A model generated the notes under the pieces. That model worked only from the letters and a program-made list of their open reading frames with translations, did not search any database and was not told where the DNA came from. The translations under genes and the position numbers were made by a program. Shown piece by piece: positions 27,217-37,665 of a stretch of DNA of 45,678 bases (within the stretch, counting starts at the first letter, position 1; each line of letters begins with the position of its first letter). The DNA lies in contig CACZHK010000043.1 in the NCBI GenBank assembly GCA_902780915.1, positions 1 to 45,678 of the forward strand, written 5' to 3'. Source of the DNA: Pseudoselenomonas ruminantium (GTDB taxonomy: Bacteria > Bacillota > Negativicutes > Selenomonadales > Selenomonadaceae).

Positions 27217-28212
27217 ATGAATGTAAGAGAGCATACTGAGGAGTTTGAATATCAGTACTTGTCTCCCAAGGCTGCCAAGAGCCGCGAGGCACAGAGGCAG
27301 AACCCCATGGAGGAGTGCGAGTTCCGTACCAAGTTCCAGCGTGACAGGGACAGGATACTTCATTCCAAAGCCTTCCGACGCCTGAAGCGCAAGACCCAGG
27401 TGTATATCGTGGCGGGGGATCACTACCGCACCCGCATGACCCACAGCCTGGAGGTATCGCAGATTTCCCGTACCATAGCCCGTGCCCTGCGGCTGAATGA
27501 GGATTTGACAGATGCCATCGCCCTGGGGCATGATGTGGGGCATACCCCCTTCGGCCATGCAGGGGAAGCTGCTATGTCAGAGCTGATAGGGCATTTCTCC
27601 CACAACGAGCAGAGCCTAAGGGTAGTTGAGTTTTTGGAGCGCGGGGGCATGGGCTTGAATCTCACGGCCGAAACCCGTGATGGCATCCTGAACCATACGG
27701 GGCCAAATCTGCCGGGAACCTATGAGGGCAGGATTGTCCGCACTGCTGATCGCATTGCCTATCTCTGCCACGACTACGATGACAGCATCAGGGCGGGACT
27801 GCTGAAGCCAGGGGATCTTCCTGCGGAGGTGACAGATCGCTTTGGCTGCGATACTTCCAGGATGATCACCAGCATGGTGGCGGATATGATTGAAACCTCT
27901 ATGGAGCGGGGGGAGATTGCCCTCTCGGAGGAGGTGTCCCATGTGATGAACGTGTTCCGTCGCTTCATGTTCGGGCATATCTATCATTCTGATGCCCTGG
28001 CCAGGGAGAGGAAGCAGGCGGTCTTTGTGCTCAGGGAACTCTATGGCTATTACATGGAAAACTTCGCCGAGCTGCCGGAGGAGTTTATCCGGCGTGAGGC
28101 CCGCTGGGGGCGGCAGCAGACGGTGGTTGACTACGTGGCGGGCCTTACGGACAGCTATGCCGTCCAGCTCTTCACGTCCATCTTCATCCCTCCTGCGGGG
28201 CAGATGGTTTAG
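27217..28212 (+). CDS. dgt: dGTPase-like HD-domain deoxynucleotide triphosphohydrolase
   Basis: A 331-residue HD-domain enzyme that removes triphosphate from dGTP or other dNTPs. Visible are 'RDRDRILHSKAFRRLKRKTQV', the first metal His in 'RMTHSLEVSQI', the HD pair in 'LGHDVGHTPFGHAGE' (about residues 109-123) and a distal Asp in 'ADRIAYLCHDYDD'. It is the short, single-domain form common in Firmicutes, where it lies upstream of dnaG. ATG at 27217 has AGGGAGGG upstream; a TTG at 27211 is too close to that site. The dnaG promoter begins seven bases after the stop. Confidence 0.93.
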   Translation: MNVREHTEEFEYQYLSPKAAKSREAQRQNPMEECEFRTKFQRDRDRILHSKAFRRLKRKTQVYIVAGDHYRTRMTHSLEVSQISRTIARALRLNEDLTDAIALGHDVGHTPFGHAGEAAMSELIGHFSHNEQSLRVVEFLERGGMGLNLTAETRDGILNHTGPNLPGTYEGRIVRTADRIAYLCHDYDDSIRAGLLKPGDLPAEVTDRFGCDTSRMITSMVADMIETSMERGEIALSEEVSHVMNVFRRFMFGHIYHSDALARERKQAVFVLRELYGYYMENFAELPEEFIRREARWGRQQTVVDYVAGLTDSYAVQLFTSIFIPPAGQMV

Positions 28213-28218
28213 TAAAGT

Positions 28219-28246
28219 TTGACTTGCTATAGAGGATTTTTATAGT
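28219..28246 (+). promoter_or_regulatory. Promoter of dnaG-rpoD
   Basis: TTGACT (28219-28224), 16-base spacer, TATAGT (28241-28246). It gives a 150-base leader before dnaG. Confidence 0.6.
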
Positions 28247-28268
28247 TTGTGGTGAATATAGATAAATT

Positions 28269-28334
28269 AGGGAATGTAGTGCACAGTTTGGAAAATTTTT
28301 CCTTAAATATTTTTTATGGGCAGGAAAATTCCCT
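28269..28334 (+). other. Potentially folded dnaG leader
   Basis: Within the 5' leader AGGGAAT (28269-28275) can pair with ATTCCCT (28328-28334), and TTTTCCT (28297-28303) with AGGAAAA (28322-28328), giving nested arms. No known riboswitch class was recognised. Confidence 0.3.
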
Positions 28335-28403
28335 TTGGCAGCGAATTTATTACAAGTATCGTACTTATGGATTTTGGATGCGAAACTGGGGAGGGGTATG
28401 CCC

Positions 28404-30194
28404 GTGGGTGACGGCAGGCTGGACGAATTTGTGGAGCAGGTGCGTTCCCAATCGGACATCCTGCAGGTGGTGCAGAGCTATGTGCCCTTGAAGCGCAAGG
28501 GCGGGCGCTACTGGGGCTGCTGTCCCTTCCACCATGAGAAAACCCCTTCCTTTTCTGTGGTGCCGGACAAGGGCTTCTTCTATTGCTTTGGCTGCCATGC
28601 AGGGGGCAATGTCTTCAAGTTCATCTCCCTCATCGAAAATGTCACATATTTCGAAGCTATCAAGCTGCAGGCGGAAAAGCTGAATATCCCCATGCCGGAA
28701 CGCCCCAAGACTCCTGCCGAGGAGGCCAGGGAAAGGGAACTGAGCGCCTTGCGCAAGGTCAATGAGATGGCCAGGGATTTTTTCCACAACTGCCTTACCA
28801 GGACAGGCTATGGCAGGCCGGGGCTCTCGTATTTTGCCGGGCGTGGCATCAGCGAGGCCGTGATTGAAGAATTTTCCCTGGGCTTTGCCCCGGATTCCTG
28901 GGACAAGCTCTCCTCCGCTTTCATGAAGCGGGGGGTGAAGCCGGAACTGCTCATCAAGGCAGGCTTGGTGTCCGAGAGCCAGCGGGGAGGCGGAGGCATC
29001 TATGACCGCTTCCGGGGCCGGGTCATCATCCCCATCGCCGATGAGCGGGGGCGGGTGGTTGGCTTCGGCGGCCGGGTGCTGGATGACAGCCAGCCTAAGT
29101 ACCTCAATACGCAGGAAACGGTGCTCTTCAACAAGCGAAAGCTGCTTTTTGGCCTTGACCGCGCCCACAAAGCCATCAAGGAGGCAGGGTATGCCATAGT
29201 CGTGGAAGGCTATATGGATGCCATTTCCGTCTTTGGGGCAGGAGTGGAGAACGTGGTGGCCTCCCTGGGGACTGCCTTTACGGCAGACCATGCCAAGAAA
29301 CTCATGCGCTATGCAAAGGAGCTGTACTTCTGCTATGACAGCGATGAAGCGGGCCAGCAGGCCACCATCAGGGCCCTTTCCATAGCGGCCAGGGATACGG
29401 GGGCGGTGGTGAAGGTCGTCACCGTGCCGGACGGCAAAGACCCCGATGAATTCATCAGGAAACATGGGGCGGAGGCTTTCCGGGGACTGGTGAAAGAAGC
29501 CAAGCCACTGGTGGATTACCGCATTTCCTATGTGCTCTCCCATGTGTCCTATGACACGCTGGAGGGAAAGGGCAGGGCTTTGCAGGAAATCATGCCTGTG
29601 CTGACGGGGGTCAGTCAGGCTTTGCTGGGTGAGTACGTCAAGAGATTGGCCCAGACCCTGATGATAGACGAGGGGCTGGTACTGGAGGAACTGCGGCGCT
29701 ACAGGAAGGCGCCGATGGAACTGCCTGAGCCGGAGCGGGCTCCCATCAGGCAGGTGGTCAGGGAAAAGGATACTGCAGCCAAGAGGGCAGGCAGGCTCAT
29801 CATCAGAGCTGCCTGGCAGGATCCGGGGATAATCCTTCACACCTTGACGGTGGTGCCTTTGGAGGGCATCGCCGACCCTGTGCAGCGTGAAGTGCTGTCC
29901 TTTTTGCGGGACTGCGCCAGCAGCGGGGAACGCCCGGAAGATGCCTCGGTGCAGGAACGCCTGTCAGAGGAGGCGGCAGCAGAGCTGTCCCGCGCCCTGG
30001 TGGAAGACCTGGGCGGCAGGGAAGAGGCAGAGGCCTACACAGACTCTCTGCGCAATCTGCGGAAGGCATACCTGAAATCCCAGTACCTGCTCCATACGGA
30101 GAAAGCCGAGGCTATGATGCAGTCCGGGGACGTGACATATCTTGAGGAACTGAATGAGGTTAAGAGAATCAAAGATGAAATGGATGGTATGTGA
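28404..30194 (+). CDS. dnaG: DNA primase
   Basis: A 596-residue primase that makes RNA primers at the replication fork. The N-terminal zinc ribbon shows C-P-F-H and 'FYCFGCHAGGN' ligands (about residues 37-67). The RNA-polymerase core follows, with 'YLNTQETVLFNKRKLLFG', then the TOPRIM motifs 'VVEGYMDAIS' (about 268) and 'CYDSDEAGQQA' (about 311). The C-terminal about 150 residues are the variable helicase-binding region. The start is taken as GTG at 28404, seven bases after GGAGGGG; ATG at 28398 is in frame but almost touches that site. It lies in the classic primase/sigma-factor operon, without rpsU. Confidence 0.95.
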   Translation: MGDGRLDEFVEQVRSQSDILQVVQSYVPLKRKGGRYWGCCPFHHEKTPSFSVVPDKGFFYCFGCHAGGNVFKFISLIENVTYFEAIKLQAEKLNIPMPERPKTPAEEARERELSALRKVNEMARDFFHNCLTRTGYGRPGLSYFAGRGISEAVIEEFSLGFAPDSWDKLSSAFMKRGVKPELLIKAGLVSESQRGGGGIYDRFRGRVIIPIADERGRVVGFGGRVLDDSQPKYLNTQETVLFNKRKLLFGLDRAHKAIKEAGYAIVVEGYMDAISVFGAGVENVVASLGTAFTADHAKKLMRYAKELYFCYDSDEAGQQATIRALSIAARDTGAVVKVVTVPDGKDPDEFIRKHGAEAFRGLVKEAKPLVDYRISYVLSHVSYDTLEGKGRALQEIMPVLTGVSQALLGEYVKRLAQTLMIDEGLVLEELRRYRKAPMELPEPERAPIRQVVREKDTAAKRAGRLIIRAAWQDPGIILHTLTVVPLEGIADPVQREVLSFLRDCASSGERPEDASVQERLSEEAAAELSRALVEDLGGREEAEAYTDSLRNLRKAYLKSQYLLHTEKAEAMMQSGDVTYLEELNEVKRIKDEMDGM

Positions 30195-30783
30195 ATTGTA
30201 TTTTATGACTGAATTTGTTGGTCAGGAAAGGAGGGAGCTCAATGGCTGATGTAAGCAAAGCTGCTGCGGCAATGGGCAAGAACCGCAGCTCCGAGATCAT
30301 AGCCAATCTGCTCTCCAAAGGCAAGCGCAATGGTGGGACTCTCACTTATGGGGAGCTGGTGGAAGCCCTGCAGACACAGGATCTTTCTCCTGACGAAATT
30401 GATGATATGTATGATACCTTCAGCAAGAAGGGCATTGAAATCGTAGATGATTCTGGTTCGGAAAGCCAGGAGGATGAACCGGTAGACGAGGAAGAGGTAG
30501 AGATTGACCTCTCCGTGCCTGAGGGCATCAGCATTGATGACCCGGTGCGCATGTATCTGAAGGAAATCGGCCGGGTTCCCCTCCTCACTGCCGAGGAAGA
30601 GGTCGCTTTGGCCAAGCGCATGGAAGAGGGCGACGAAGAGGCTCAGAAGCGTCTGGCCGAGGCCAACCTGCGCCTGGTGGTGAGCATTGCCAAGCGCTAT
30701 GTGGGCCGCGGCATGCTGTTCCTGGATCTCATCCAGGAGGGCAATCTGGGCCTCATCAAGGCCGTGGAAAAGTTTGACTACGG

Positions 30784-31350
<567 letters not shown>

Positions 31351-31370
31351 AGAAACTTTTTATAGGCATC

Positions 31371-31399
31371 TTGACACAACTGGTCAAGGTGCCTATAAT
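31371..31399 (+). promoter_or_regulatory. Consensus promoter of tRNA-Asn
   Basis: Exact TTGACA (31371-31376), 17-base spacer, exact TATAAT (31394-31399), 20 bases before the tRNA. Confidence 0.93.
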
Positions 31400-31418
31400 T
31401 GTCTATGTTGGTTCTGAT

Positions 31419-31494
31419 TCCTCGATAGCTCAGCCGGTAGAGCACCTGACTGTTAATCAGGCTGTCGCAGGTTCGAATCCTGCTCGAGGAGCCA
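31419..31494 (+). tRNA. tRNA-Asn (anticodon GUU)
   Basis: A 76-base tRNA with encoded CCA. Acceptor TCCTCGA / TCGAGGA; anticodon stem CTGAC / ATCAG-type around the loop with GTT; D-arm AGCTCAGCCGGTAGAGC; T-arm CAGGTTCGAATCCTG. All arms pair. Confidence 0.96.
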
Positions 31495-31507
31495 TTATGA
31501 ATACATT

Positions 31508-31537
31508 GGGTGTGACGGAGGCGTTACGCCCTTTTTT
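31508..31537 (+). terminator. Terminator after tRNA-Asn
   Basis: GGGTGTGACG pairs with CGTTACGCCC (two G-T pairs), then TTTTTT. It ends 35 bases before trmK. Confidence 0.8.
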
Positions 31538-31572
31538 GTGCCTTGAATGATTGAAATGAGGGAGGAATTCCC

Positions 31573-32259
31573 ATGAACTTGGATGATAGATTGCAGGCTC
31601 TGGCAGATTTTGTGGAGCCGGGGAGCCGGGTGGCTGATGTGGGCACGGATCATGGCTATCTGGCCATAGAGCTTGTCAAATCGGGCAAGGCGGATTTTGT
31701 CATTGCCAGCGACAAGAACTCCGGGCCGCTGGAGGCGGCGGGCAGGAGCTTGAAGATGGAGGGGATTGCGGAGCAGGTCATCCTGCGTTTGGGAGACGGC
31801 GTGCAGGTGCTGAAACCGGGCGAGGTGGACACTGTGTGCATGGCGGGCATGGGCGGCGTGCTCATGTCTGAGATATTGGAGGCCAAGCCGGAAGTCATAG
31901 CTGAGCTGAAGCATCTGATACTGCAGCCCATGAACGGGGCAGAGGAACTGCGCCGCTGGCTCTACCGGCATGGCTGGCATATCGTGGATGAGGCGCTGGC
32001 TGTGGACGATGGACGCATTTACGAGATCATCAAGGCGGAGCAGGGCAGGAAAAGATATCCTGCCCCGGTGGAGCTTCTGATAGGCCCTGTGCTCTGGGAG
32101 AAGAAGCCACCCCTCTTGCGCCACCATATCGAGCAGCTGCTTTTCCAGCAGAAGCGGGTGGCTGCAGGGATGGAAAAAAGTCCCAGGGCCAAGAAGACCA
32201 AGAAATATGAAAAGGTACTGGCGCTGATTGAAGAACTGGAAGGGAGGCTCTCCTTATGA
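31573..32259 (+). CDS. trmK: tRNA (adenine-22-N1)-methyltransferase
   Basis: A 228-residue SAM-dependent enzyme that methylates A22 of tRNAs. The SAM-binding motif is 'VADVGTDHGYLAIELVKSG' (about residues 19-37), followed by 'IASDKNSGPLEAA' and the family-specific 'VCMAGMGGVLMSEIL' and 'LILQPMNGAEELRRWL'. The C-terminal about 60 residues are a charged helical tail as in TrmK. Its place between rpoD and the Nif3-like gene is the usual Firmicutes order. GAGGGAGG lies upstream. Its stop overlaps the next start (ATGA). Confidence 0.95.
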   Translation: MNLDDRLQALADFVEPGSRVADVGTDHGYLAIELVKSGKADFVIASDKNSGPLEAAGRSLKMEGIAEQVILRLGDGVQVLKPGEVDTVCMAGMGGVLMSEILEAKPEVIAELKHLILQPMNGAEELRRWLYRHGWHIVDEALAVDDGRIYEIIKAEQGRKRYPAPVELLIGPVLWEKKPPLLRHHIEQLLFQQKRVAAGMEKSPRAKKTKKYEKVLALIEELEGRLSL

Positions 32260-33068
32260 GCAAGGGCATCAAATGCCAGCAGGTCATGGAGGCCTTGGAG
32301 CGCATAGCTCCCAAGCGGCTGGCAGAGGAATGGGACAATCCGGGTTTATTGGTGGGCAGTCCCGCCCAGGAAGTGCATAAGATCCTTACCTGCCTTGATG
32401 TGACTGATGAGGTGGTGGAGGAGGCCGTTTCCCTGGGGGCGGATATGATAGTTGCCCATCATCCTCTGATTTTCAGGGGCATCAAGAAACTGCGCACGGA
32501 TCTGCCCCTGGGGGCGAGGTTGCATAAACTCATGGTGCATGGCATCGCCGTGGCCGCCGCCCATACCAATCTTGATACTGCCGAGGGCGGTGTCAATGAT
32601 GTGCTGGCAGGTCTTATGGGCCTGACGGATATCCAGCCCTTTGCAGGCAAGGGGGAGGAGGCCGAAGAACCTACCCTGGGGCGTATCGGCTATCTGCCGG
32701 AGGCCATGTCCATCGAGGACTTTGCCCAACAGGTGAAGGCTGCCCTGCCAGTGGATTACTTGCGGCTGGTCAAGGCGGGGGACAAGCAGGTCAAAAAGGT
32801 GGCTCTATGCAGCGGTGCCGGGGCGGAGTTCATCGCCAAGGCTTCCTTCCTGGGGGCGGATGCCTATGTCACCGGAGATGTGAAGTACCACGAGGCCCAA
32901 CAGGCGGTGGAAATGGGCATCCACGTCATAGACGGCGGCCACTTCGGCACGGAGTTTCCCGTGGCGGCAGTGCTGCGGGACAGGCTGGCAGGAGAATTGT
33001 CCGGGTTGAAGGGAACCGTGGAAGTGGTGACGGATACCCTGTCCAAGGATATATTCTCTGTAATTTGA
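32256..33068 (+). CDS. Nif3-like dinuclear metal centre hexameric protein
   Basis: A 270-residue member of the Nif3/YqfO family, with a metal pair bound inside a ring-shaped hexamer. Ligand-bearing motifs are 'EEWDNPGLLVGS', 'LDVTDEVVEEA', 'IVAHHPLIFRGIKKL' (His-His), 'AAHTNLDTAEGGVND' and, near the end, 'GDVKYHEAQQAVEMGIHVID' and 'GHFGTE'. It lacks the central extra domain found in longer YqfO proteins. The biochemical role of the family is unsettled (GTP cyclohydrolase-type labels rest on weak evidence). It overlaps trmK by four bases, so the two are translationally coupled. Confidence 0.93.
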   Translation: MSKGIKCQQVMEALERIAPKRLAEEWDNPGLLVGSPAQEVHKILTCLDVTDEVVEEAVSLGADMIVAHHPLIFRGIKKLRTDLPLGARLHKLMVHGIAVAAAHTNLDTAEGGVNDVLAGLMGLTDIQPFAGKGEEAEEPTLGRIGYLPEAMSIEDFAQQVKAALPVDYLRLVKAGDKQVKKVALCSGAGAEFIAKASFLGADAYVTGDVKYHEAQQAVEMGIHVIDGGHFGTEFPVAAVLRDRLAGELSGLKGTVEVVTDTLSKDIFSVI

Positions 33069-33148
33069 GAGATTGAAAACTTCACCAGGCAGGGATGTTT
33101 GGGGATAAAGAAGCGGCAAGGAAGCCGCAGGAAAGAGAGAAATATATT

Positions 33149-34066
33149 ATGGCTAAAGCGGAAGTAAAGAAGCAGTGCATGCGCTATTTTCAGATTGTCC
33201 TGGGCTGCTTCATCGTCTGCATGGGCTTCAATCTGTTTTTGATACAGGCCCATCTGCTGACAGGGGGCCTCTCCGGCGTGGCCCTCATCATCTACTATCT
33301 GGCAGGCATTCCCGTGGGCATGCAGAACATTGCCTACAACCTGCCCATCATCTATGTAGCCTACCGGGTTTTCGGCAAGCTCTACGCCATTGATACCATC
33401 CTGGGGACAGTGGTGCTGTCCGTCATCTGGGATGCCACAGCCTTTCTGCAGGACAGCGTGCACATCACCGCCGACCCCATGCTGAACGCTATCTTTGGCG
33501 GGGTGCTGGCAGGCATTGGCTTTGGCATGATCTTTCGTTCCAATGCCAATACAGGCGGCCTTGATGTAGTAGGGGCGGTGGTGAAGAAGTTCTGGTCCAT
33601 TGATGTAGGAACGGTGATTTTCGTCCTGAACTTCGTCATCGTCATGGGCTCGGCAGCCATCTTCACCATGCAGGAGGCTCTCTACACGCTGGTGGCCATC
33701 TACGTGACTGCAGAGCTGACCAACAGAGTGGCGGCGGGGCTGAACCGGGAGAAGAGCATCATGATTGTCTCCCCTCGGGCCCAGGAAATCTGCAATGATA
33801 TCCTGGCCAATGTCCACCGGGGCGTCACCATCATCGAGGGCAAGGGCGGCTTTGCCCGGGAGCATAAGGAAATCCTCTTTGTGGTGGTGCGCCTGACCCA
33901 GGTGAGCCGGGTGAAGACTATCGTGGACCACTATGACAGCCAGGCCTTCATGATCGTGTCCAACACTTCCGAGGTGTCCGGCAAGGGCTTCACCCTGGAA
34001 TGCGAGAGCTACGAGGACGCTTTGCAGAAATGGCATGAGCAGAGGTGCTTGGAGGAACGCTTGTAA
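33149..34066 (+). CDS. YitT-family membrane protein (DUF161 plus DUF2179)
   Basis: A 305-residue inner-membrane protein. Five or six hydrophobic helices span residues about 10-190 ('CFIVCMGFNLFLIQAHLLTGGLSGVALI' region with the 'LTGGLSG' turn, 'NANTGGLDVVG', 'ALYTLVAIYVTAELTNRV'). A soluble C-terminal domain of about 100 residues is the DUF2179 fold ('SIMIVSPRAQEICNDIL', 'HKEILFVVVRLTQVSRVK'). The function of YitT proteins is not known. ATG 33149 was chosen because GGAAAGAGAG lies upstream and it starts the usual 'MAK-' N-terminus; an ATG at 33095 is poorly placed. Confidence 0.9.
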   Translation: MAKAEVKKQCMRYFQIVLGCFIVCMGFNLFLIQAHLLTGGLSGVALIIYYLAGIPVGMQNIAYNLPIIYVAYRVFGKLYAIDTILGTVVLSVIWDATAFLQDSVHITADPMLNAIFGGVLAGIGFGMIFRSNANTGGLDVVGAVVKKFWSIDVGTVIFVLNFVIVMGSAAIFTMQEALYTLVAIYVTAELTNRVAAGLNREKSIMIVSPRAQEICNDILANVHRGVTIIEGKGGFAREHKEILFVVVRLTQVSRVKTIVDHYDSQAFMIVSNTSEVSGKGFTLECESYEDALQKWHEQRCLEERL

Positions 34067-34110
34067 GCTTTGACAGTTGTTTTTGTGCCGTGGACAGGCT
34101 TAGTTGATGG

Positions 34111-34140
34111 TTGACGCTGCGGCCAATAGTGTTCTATAAT
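34111..34140 (+). promoter_or_regulatory. Promoter of leuS
   Basis: TTGACG (34111-34116), 18-base spacer, TATAAT (34135-34140). The short leader holds a small CCCCGC / GTGGGG-type hairpin and no T-box motif. Confidence 0.7.
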
Positions 34141-34222
34141 TGTTATCAGCTGTAAACTGCAAATTTTAATCATCCCCGCTGCTTGTGCTGTGGGGGTGTG
34201 CTGTATGTTGGAGGAGATTGCA

Positions 34223-36697
34223 TTGGAGAAATATTCACCCTCGGAGATTGAGAAGAAGTGGCAGCAGAAGTGGGAGGAAGAAGAGGTCTACAAGACGGAG
34301 ATGGACGAATCTCGTCCTAAATACTACGCGCTGGAGATGTTCCCTTATCCTTCCGGCAACCTGCACATGGGGCATGTGCGGAACTATTCCATCGGTGATG
34401 TGATGGCCCGCTACAAAACCATGGAGGGCTTCAATGTGCTCCATCCCATGGGCTTTGATTCCTTCGGCATGCCTGCCGAGAACGCCGCCATCAAGCATGG
34501 CGTGCGCCCGGGGGATTGGACCTACAGCAATATCGACAACATGATCCGCCAGCAGAAGGGCATGGGCTTGTCCTATGACTGGGACCGCAAGGCCATCACC
34601 TGCAGCCCGGATTACTACAAGTGGACCCAGTGGCTCTTTGAGCTCTTCTACAAGCGGGGTCTGGCTTACAAGAAGGAAGCATCCGTGAACTGGTGCGACA
34701 CCTGCGGCACGGTGCTGGCCAACGAGCAGGTCATTGATGGCAAGTGCTGGCGCTGCGACAGCGAGGTACACAAGAAAGACCTGTCCCAGTGGTTCTTCAA
34801 GATCACCGACTATGCCGACAGGCTGCTGAAAGACCTGGACAAGCTAGAGGGCTGGCCGGAACGCGTCAAGACCATGCAGGCCAACTGGATTGGCCGCAGC
34901 GAAGGCTTGGAATTCAACATCGACGTGCCCCAGCTGGGTGAGAAGCTGTCCGTCTACACCACCCGCCCGGATACTGCCTATGGCATTACCTTCGTGGCCT
35001 TGGCTGCCGAGCATCCCATTATTGAGAAGCTTATCAAGGATAACCCCAAGGCTGAGGAAATCAAGGCTTTCTGCGAAAAGGCCCGCAATCAGTCTGAGAT
35101 GGAGCGTACCTCCAGCGAGTCTGAGAAGGAAGGCGTCTTCACGGGTGTTTATGCGATGAACCCCTTCAACGGCAACAAGGTGGAGCTGTGGGTCACCAAC
35201 TATGTGCTGGCTGACTACGGCACCGGCGCTGTCATGGGCGTGCCTGCCGGCGACCAGCGCGACTGGATGTTTGCCAAGAAGTACAACCTGCCCATCATCA
35301 TCACCTGCCAGCCCCAGGGCGTGACCTTGAAACTGGAGGAGATGGACCATGCCTATGACGAGAAGAACGGCGAGCTGGTGAACTCCGGCGAGTTCGACGG
35401 TATGGAAATGCATGCTGCCATGAGCGCCATCATGGACAAGGCAGAGAAGGAGGGCTTCGGCCAGCGCAAGGTGAACTACCGCCTGCGCGACTGGCTCATT
35501 TCCCGTCAGCGCTATTGGGGTGCTCCCATCCCTGTCATCCACTGCCCCCATTGCGGCGAGGTGCTAGTGCCGGAGAAGGATCTGCCCGTGAAGCTGCCTG
35601 AGAATGTTTCCTTCGAGCAGGGGGCGGTTTCTCCCCTGGCCCAGTGCGAGGAGTTCGTGAACTGCAAGTGCCCCAAATGCGGTGCCGATGCCAAGCGTGA
35701 GACGGATACCATGGACACCTTCATCTGCTCCTCCTGGTATTTCCTGCGCTACACTGACCCCCACAATGAGGCGGAGCCTTTTGCCACGGACAAAGTGAAC
35801 TACTGGGCGCCTGTTGACCAGTACATCGGCGGCATCGAGCATGCCATCCTGCATCTCCTGTATTCCCGCTTCTTCACCAAGGTGCTCCACGATGCAGGGC
35901 TGGTGGGCTTTGATGAGCCTTTCCACAACCTCCTGACCCAGGGCATGGTCATCAAGGACGGCGCCAAGATGAGCAAGTCCAAGGGCAACGTGGTTTCCCC
36001 GGAGGAAATCATCGAGAAGTACGGTGCCGATACTGCCCGTCTCTTCATTCTTTTCGCGGCTCCCGTGGACCGTGACCTGGAGTGGAGCGACCAGGGCGTA
36101 GAGGGCTCCTTCCGCTTCCTGGCCCGGGTCTGGCGCATTCTCTCCCACTTCGAGGAGACCATCAAGAGTGCTCCTGAAGGCTACGATGCCGCCTCCCTCA
36201 CCAAGGAGGAAAAGGAGCTGCGCCGCATTCTCCACACCACCATCAAGAAGGTGACAGAGGATGTGCGTGACCGCTTCATGTTCAACACCGCCATTTCCTC
36301 CATCATGGAACTGGTGAATGCCTTCTACGCTTTCGATGATAAGGAAGTCAATGCCGGACTGGTGAAGGAACTGGCTTCTGCCCTGGTGCGCATGCTGGCT
36401 CCCTTTGCTCCCCATATCACCGAGGAACTGTGGCACAACCTGGGCGGCGAGGGCTCTGTCCATGCCCAGAAGTGGCCTTCCTATGAGGAAAGCGCCCTGG
36501 TGCAGGATGAGGTGGAAATCGTGCTCCAGATCAACGGCAAGGTCCGTGACAAAGTCATGATTCCTGCCGGCATCGACCGTGCCGAGATGGAGAAGGTGGC
36601 CATGGAGCTGCCCCGGGCCAAGGAACTCACTGAGGGCAAGACCATTGTGAAAGTTATCTGCGTACCGAAGAAACTGGTGAACATCGTAGTAAAGTGA
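34223..36697 (+). CDS. leuS: Leucyl-tRNA synthetase
   Basis: A class I synthetase of about 824 residues that charges tRNA-Leu. '[19 protein letters not shown]' carries the HIGH motif (about residues 41-59) and '[16 protein letters not shown]' the KMSKS loop (about 581). The CP1 editing domain is present ('[21 protein letters not shown]', '[10 protein letters not shown]'), as is a zinc-type segment 'CDTCGTVL'. The best ribosome site, GGAGGAG (34210-34216), lies six bases before TTG 34223, giving the family-like N-terminus '[14 protein letters not shown]'. ATG 34205 in the same frame is the alternative and would add six residues. It is followed 30 bases later by the first HD-GYP gene. Confidence 0.96.
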   Translation: MEKYSPSEIEKKWQQKWEEEEVYKTEMDESRPKYYALEMFPYPSGNLHMGHVRNYSIGDVMARYKTMEGFNVLHPMGFDSFGMPAENAAIKHGVRPGDWTYSNIDNMIRQQKGMGLSYDWDRKAITCSPDYYKWTQWLFELFYKRGLAYKKEASVNWCDTCGTVLANEQVIDGKCWRCDSEVHKKDLSQWFFKITDYADRLLKDLDKLEGWPERVKTMQANWIGRSEGLEFNIDVPQLGEKLSVYTTRPDTAYGITFVALAAEHPIIEKLIKDNPKAEEIKAFCEKARNQSEMERTSSESEKEGVFTGVYAMNPFNGNKVELWVTNYVLADYGTGAVMGVPAGDQRDWMFAKKYNLPIIITCQPQGVTLKLEEMDHAYDEKNGELVNSGEFDGMEMHAAMSAIMDKAEKEGFGQRKVNYRLRDWLISRQRYWGAPIPVIHCPHCGEVLVPEKDLPVKLPENVSFEQGAVSPLAQCEEFVNCKCPKCGADAKRETDTMDTFICSSWYFLRYTDPHNEAEPFATDKVNYWAPVDQYIGGIEHAILHLLYSRFFTKVLHDAGLVGFDEPFHNLLTQGMVIKDGAKMSKSKGNVVSPEEIIEKYGADTARLFILFAAPVDRDLEWSDQGVEGSFRFLARVWRILSHFEETIKSAPEGYDAASLTKEEKELRRILHTTIKKVTEDVRDRFMFNTAISSIMELVNAFYAFDDKEVNAGLVKELASALVRMLAPFAPHITEELWHNLGGEGSVHAQKWPSYEESALVQDEVEIVLQINGKVRDKVMIPAGIDRAEMEKVAMELPRAKELTEGKTIVKVICVPKKLVNIVVK

Positions 36698-36727
36698 TGG
36701 CTATCTGTGGGGGAGGCATGAGCTGCC

Positions 36728-37636
36728 ATGATAGATATCCCAGGCATGGACCAACTTCTGGATGAAACCTACATGGCTTATTACGACATTGTGCGTGATC
36801 AGCTGGAATACCTGCTTTCTAACACCATGCGAGAGCGGCGCCTGGATCATCAAAGGTTGCGGCGTGTGGTGATTGTTGTCATCGACAAACTGGCTGCAGA
36901 TGGAGCCAAGGCATTTTCCCAGATACACAACATGGAGCACCAGGGGGATTATGTCTTCCATCATAGTCTCAATGTGGGCATCATGGCTGCTCTCATGGGA
37001 AACTGGCTGGGCTGGAATGAAGAACGCCGCAGGGAATTGGTGATGGCAGGCCTTCTGCATGATATTGGCAAGTTGTGCATTGACAGGAATCTGATGAATA
37101 AGTCAGGCAGGCTTACGCCTGATGAATTTGCCATCATCAAGCGCCATACTGAGTACGGAGCTAAACTGCTGCAAGAGGTCGGGGAGACCAGGCCGGAGGT
37201 GCTGGGAGGCGTATCACAGCACCATGAGCGCTGTGATGGTTCAGGGTATCCCATGGGCCTTCGCGGTGAAAGCATCTCTGTCTTTGGGCGTATTCTGTCT
37301 TTCCTGGATATTTATGATGCCATGGCCAGCAAACGTGCCTATGCAGGCAAAAAATCCCCCTTTGAGGCTTTTGCTGTCATGGAGGATGATATGAAGGATG
37401 GGCGGCTGGATCCTGAATTTGCGGTGCAGTTCATGAAAAATACCAGCCGTGCCCTGGTGGGCACCTGGGTTGAGCTTTCCAACGGTGAGCGCGGACGTAT
37501 TGTCTACATACCTGAAAGCCATATTGGGGCTCTGCCTATGGTGCAGACCATATATGACAATTTTATTGACCTGGAGCATCGCAAGGATATAAAGATCAAG
37601 ACTATCCTGACGGCCAGGGAATTGCTGACGCAGTAA
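36728..37636 (+). CDS. HD-GYP protein (putative c-di-GMP phosphodiesterase), short copy
   Basis: A 302-residue signalling protein. The HD pair is at residues 111-112 in 'GLLHDIGKL', preceded by 'FHHSLNVG', and the signature 'HHERCDGSGYP' is at 165-175. HD-GYP domains hydrolyse cyclic di-GMP to pGpG or GMP. The C-terminal about 60 residues ('VELSNGERGRIVYIPE') form a small beta-rich extension. Compared with the next gene, which it closely matches from 'IPG..-LLD' onward, it lacks about 60 N-terminal residues. Upstream is only leuS and a short gap with GGGGGAGG, so the shorter form appears native. There is no membrane segment. Confidence 0.9.
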   Translation: MIDIPGMDQLLDETYMAYYDIVRDQLEYLLSNTMRERRLDHQRLRRVVIVVIDKLAADGAKAFSQIHNMEHQGDYVFHHSLNVGIMAALMGNWLGWNEERRRELVMAGLLHDIGKLCIDRNLMNKSGRLTPDEFAIIKRHTEYGAKLLQEVGETRPEVLGGVSQHHERCDGSGYPMGLRGESISVFGRILSFLDIYDAMASKRAYAGKKSPFEAFAVMEDDMKDGRLDPEFAVQFMKNTSRALVGTWVELSNGERGRIVYIPESHIGALPMVQTIYDNFIDLEHRKDIKIKTILTARELLTQ

Positions 37637-37665
37637 CCAAGAATCTTAGTGAAGGGCTGATGAGA

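Noticed and set aside
34141..34222. T-box leader for leuS
   Set aside because: The transcribed leader is only about 75 bases and has no T-box core.
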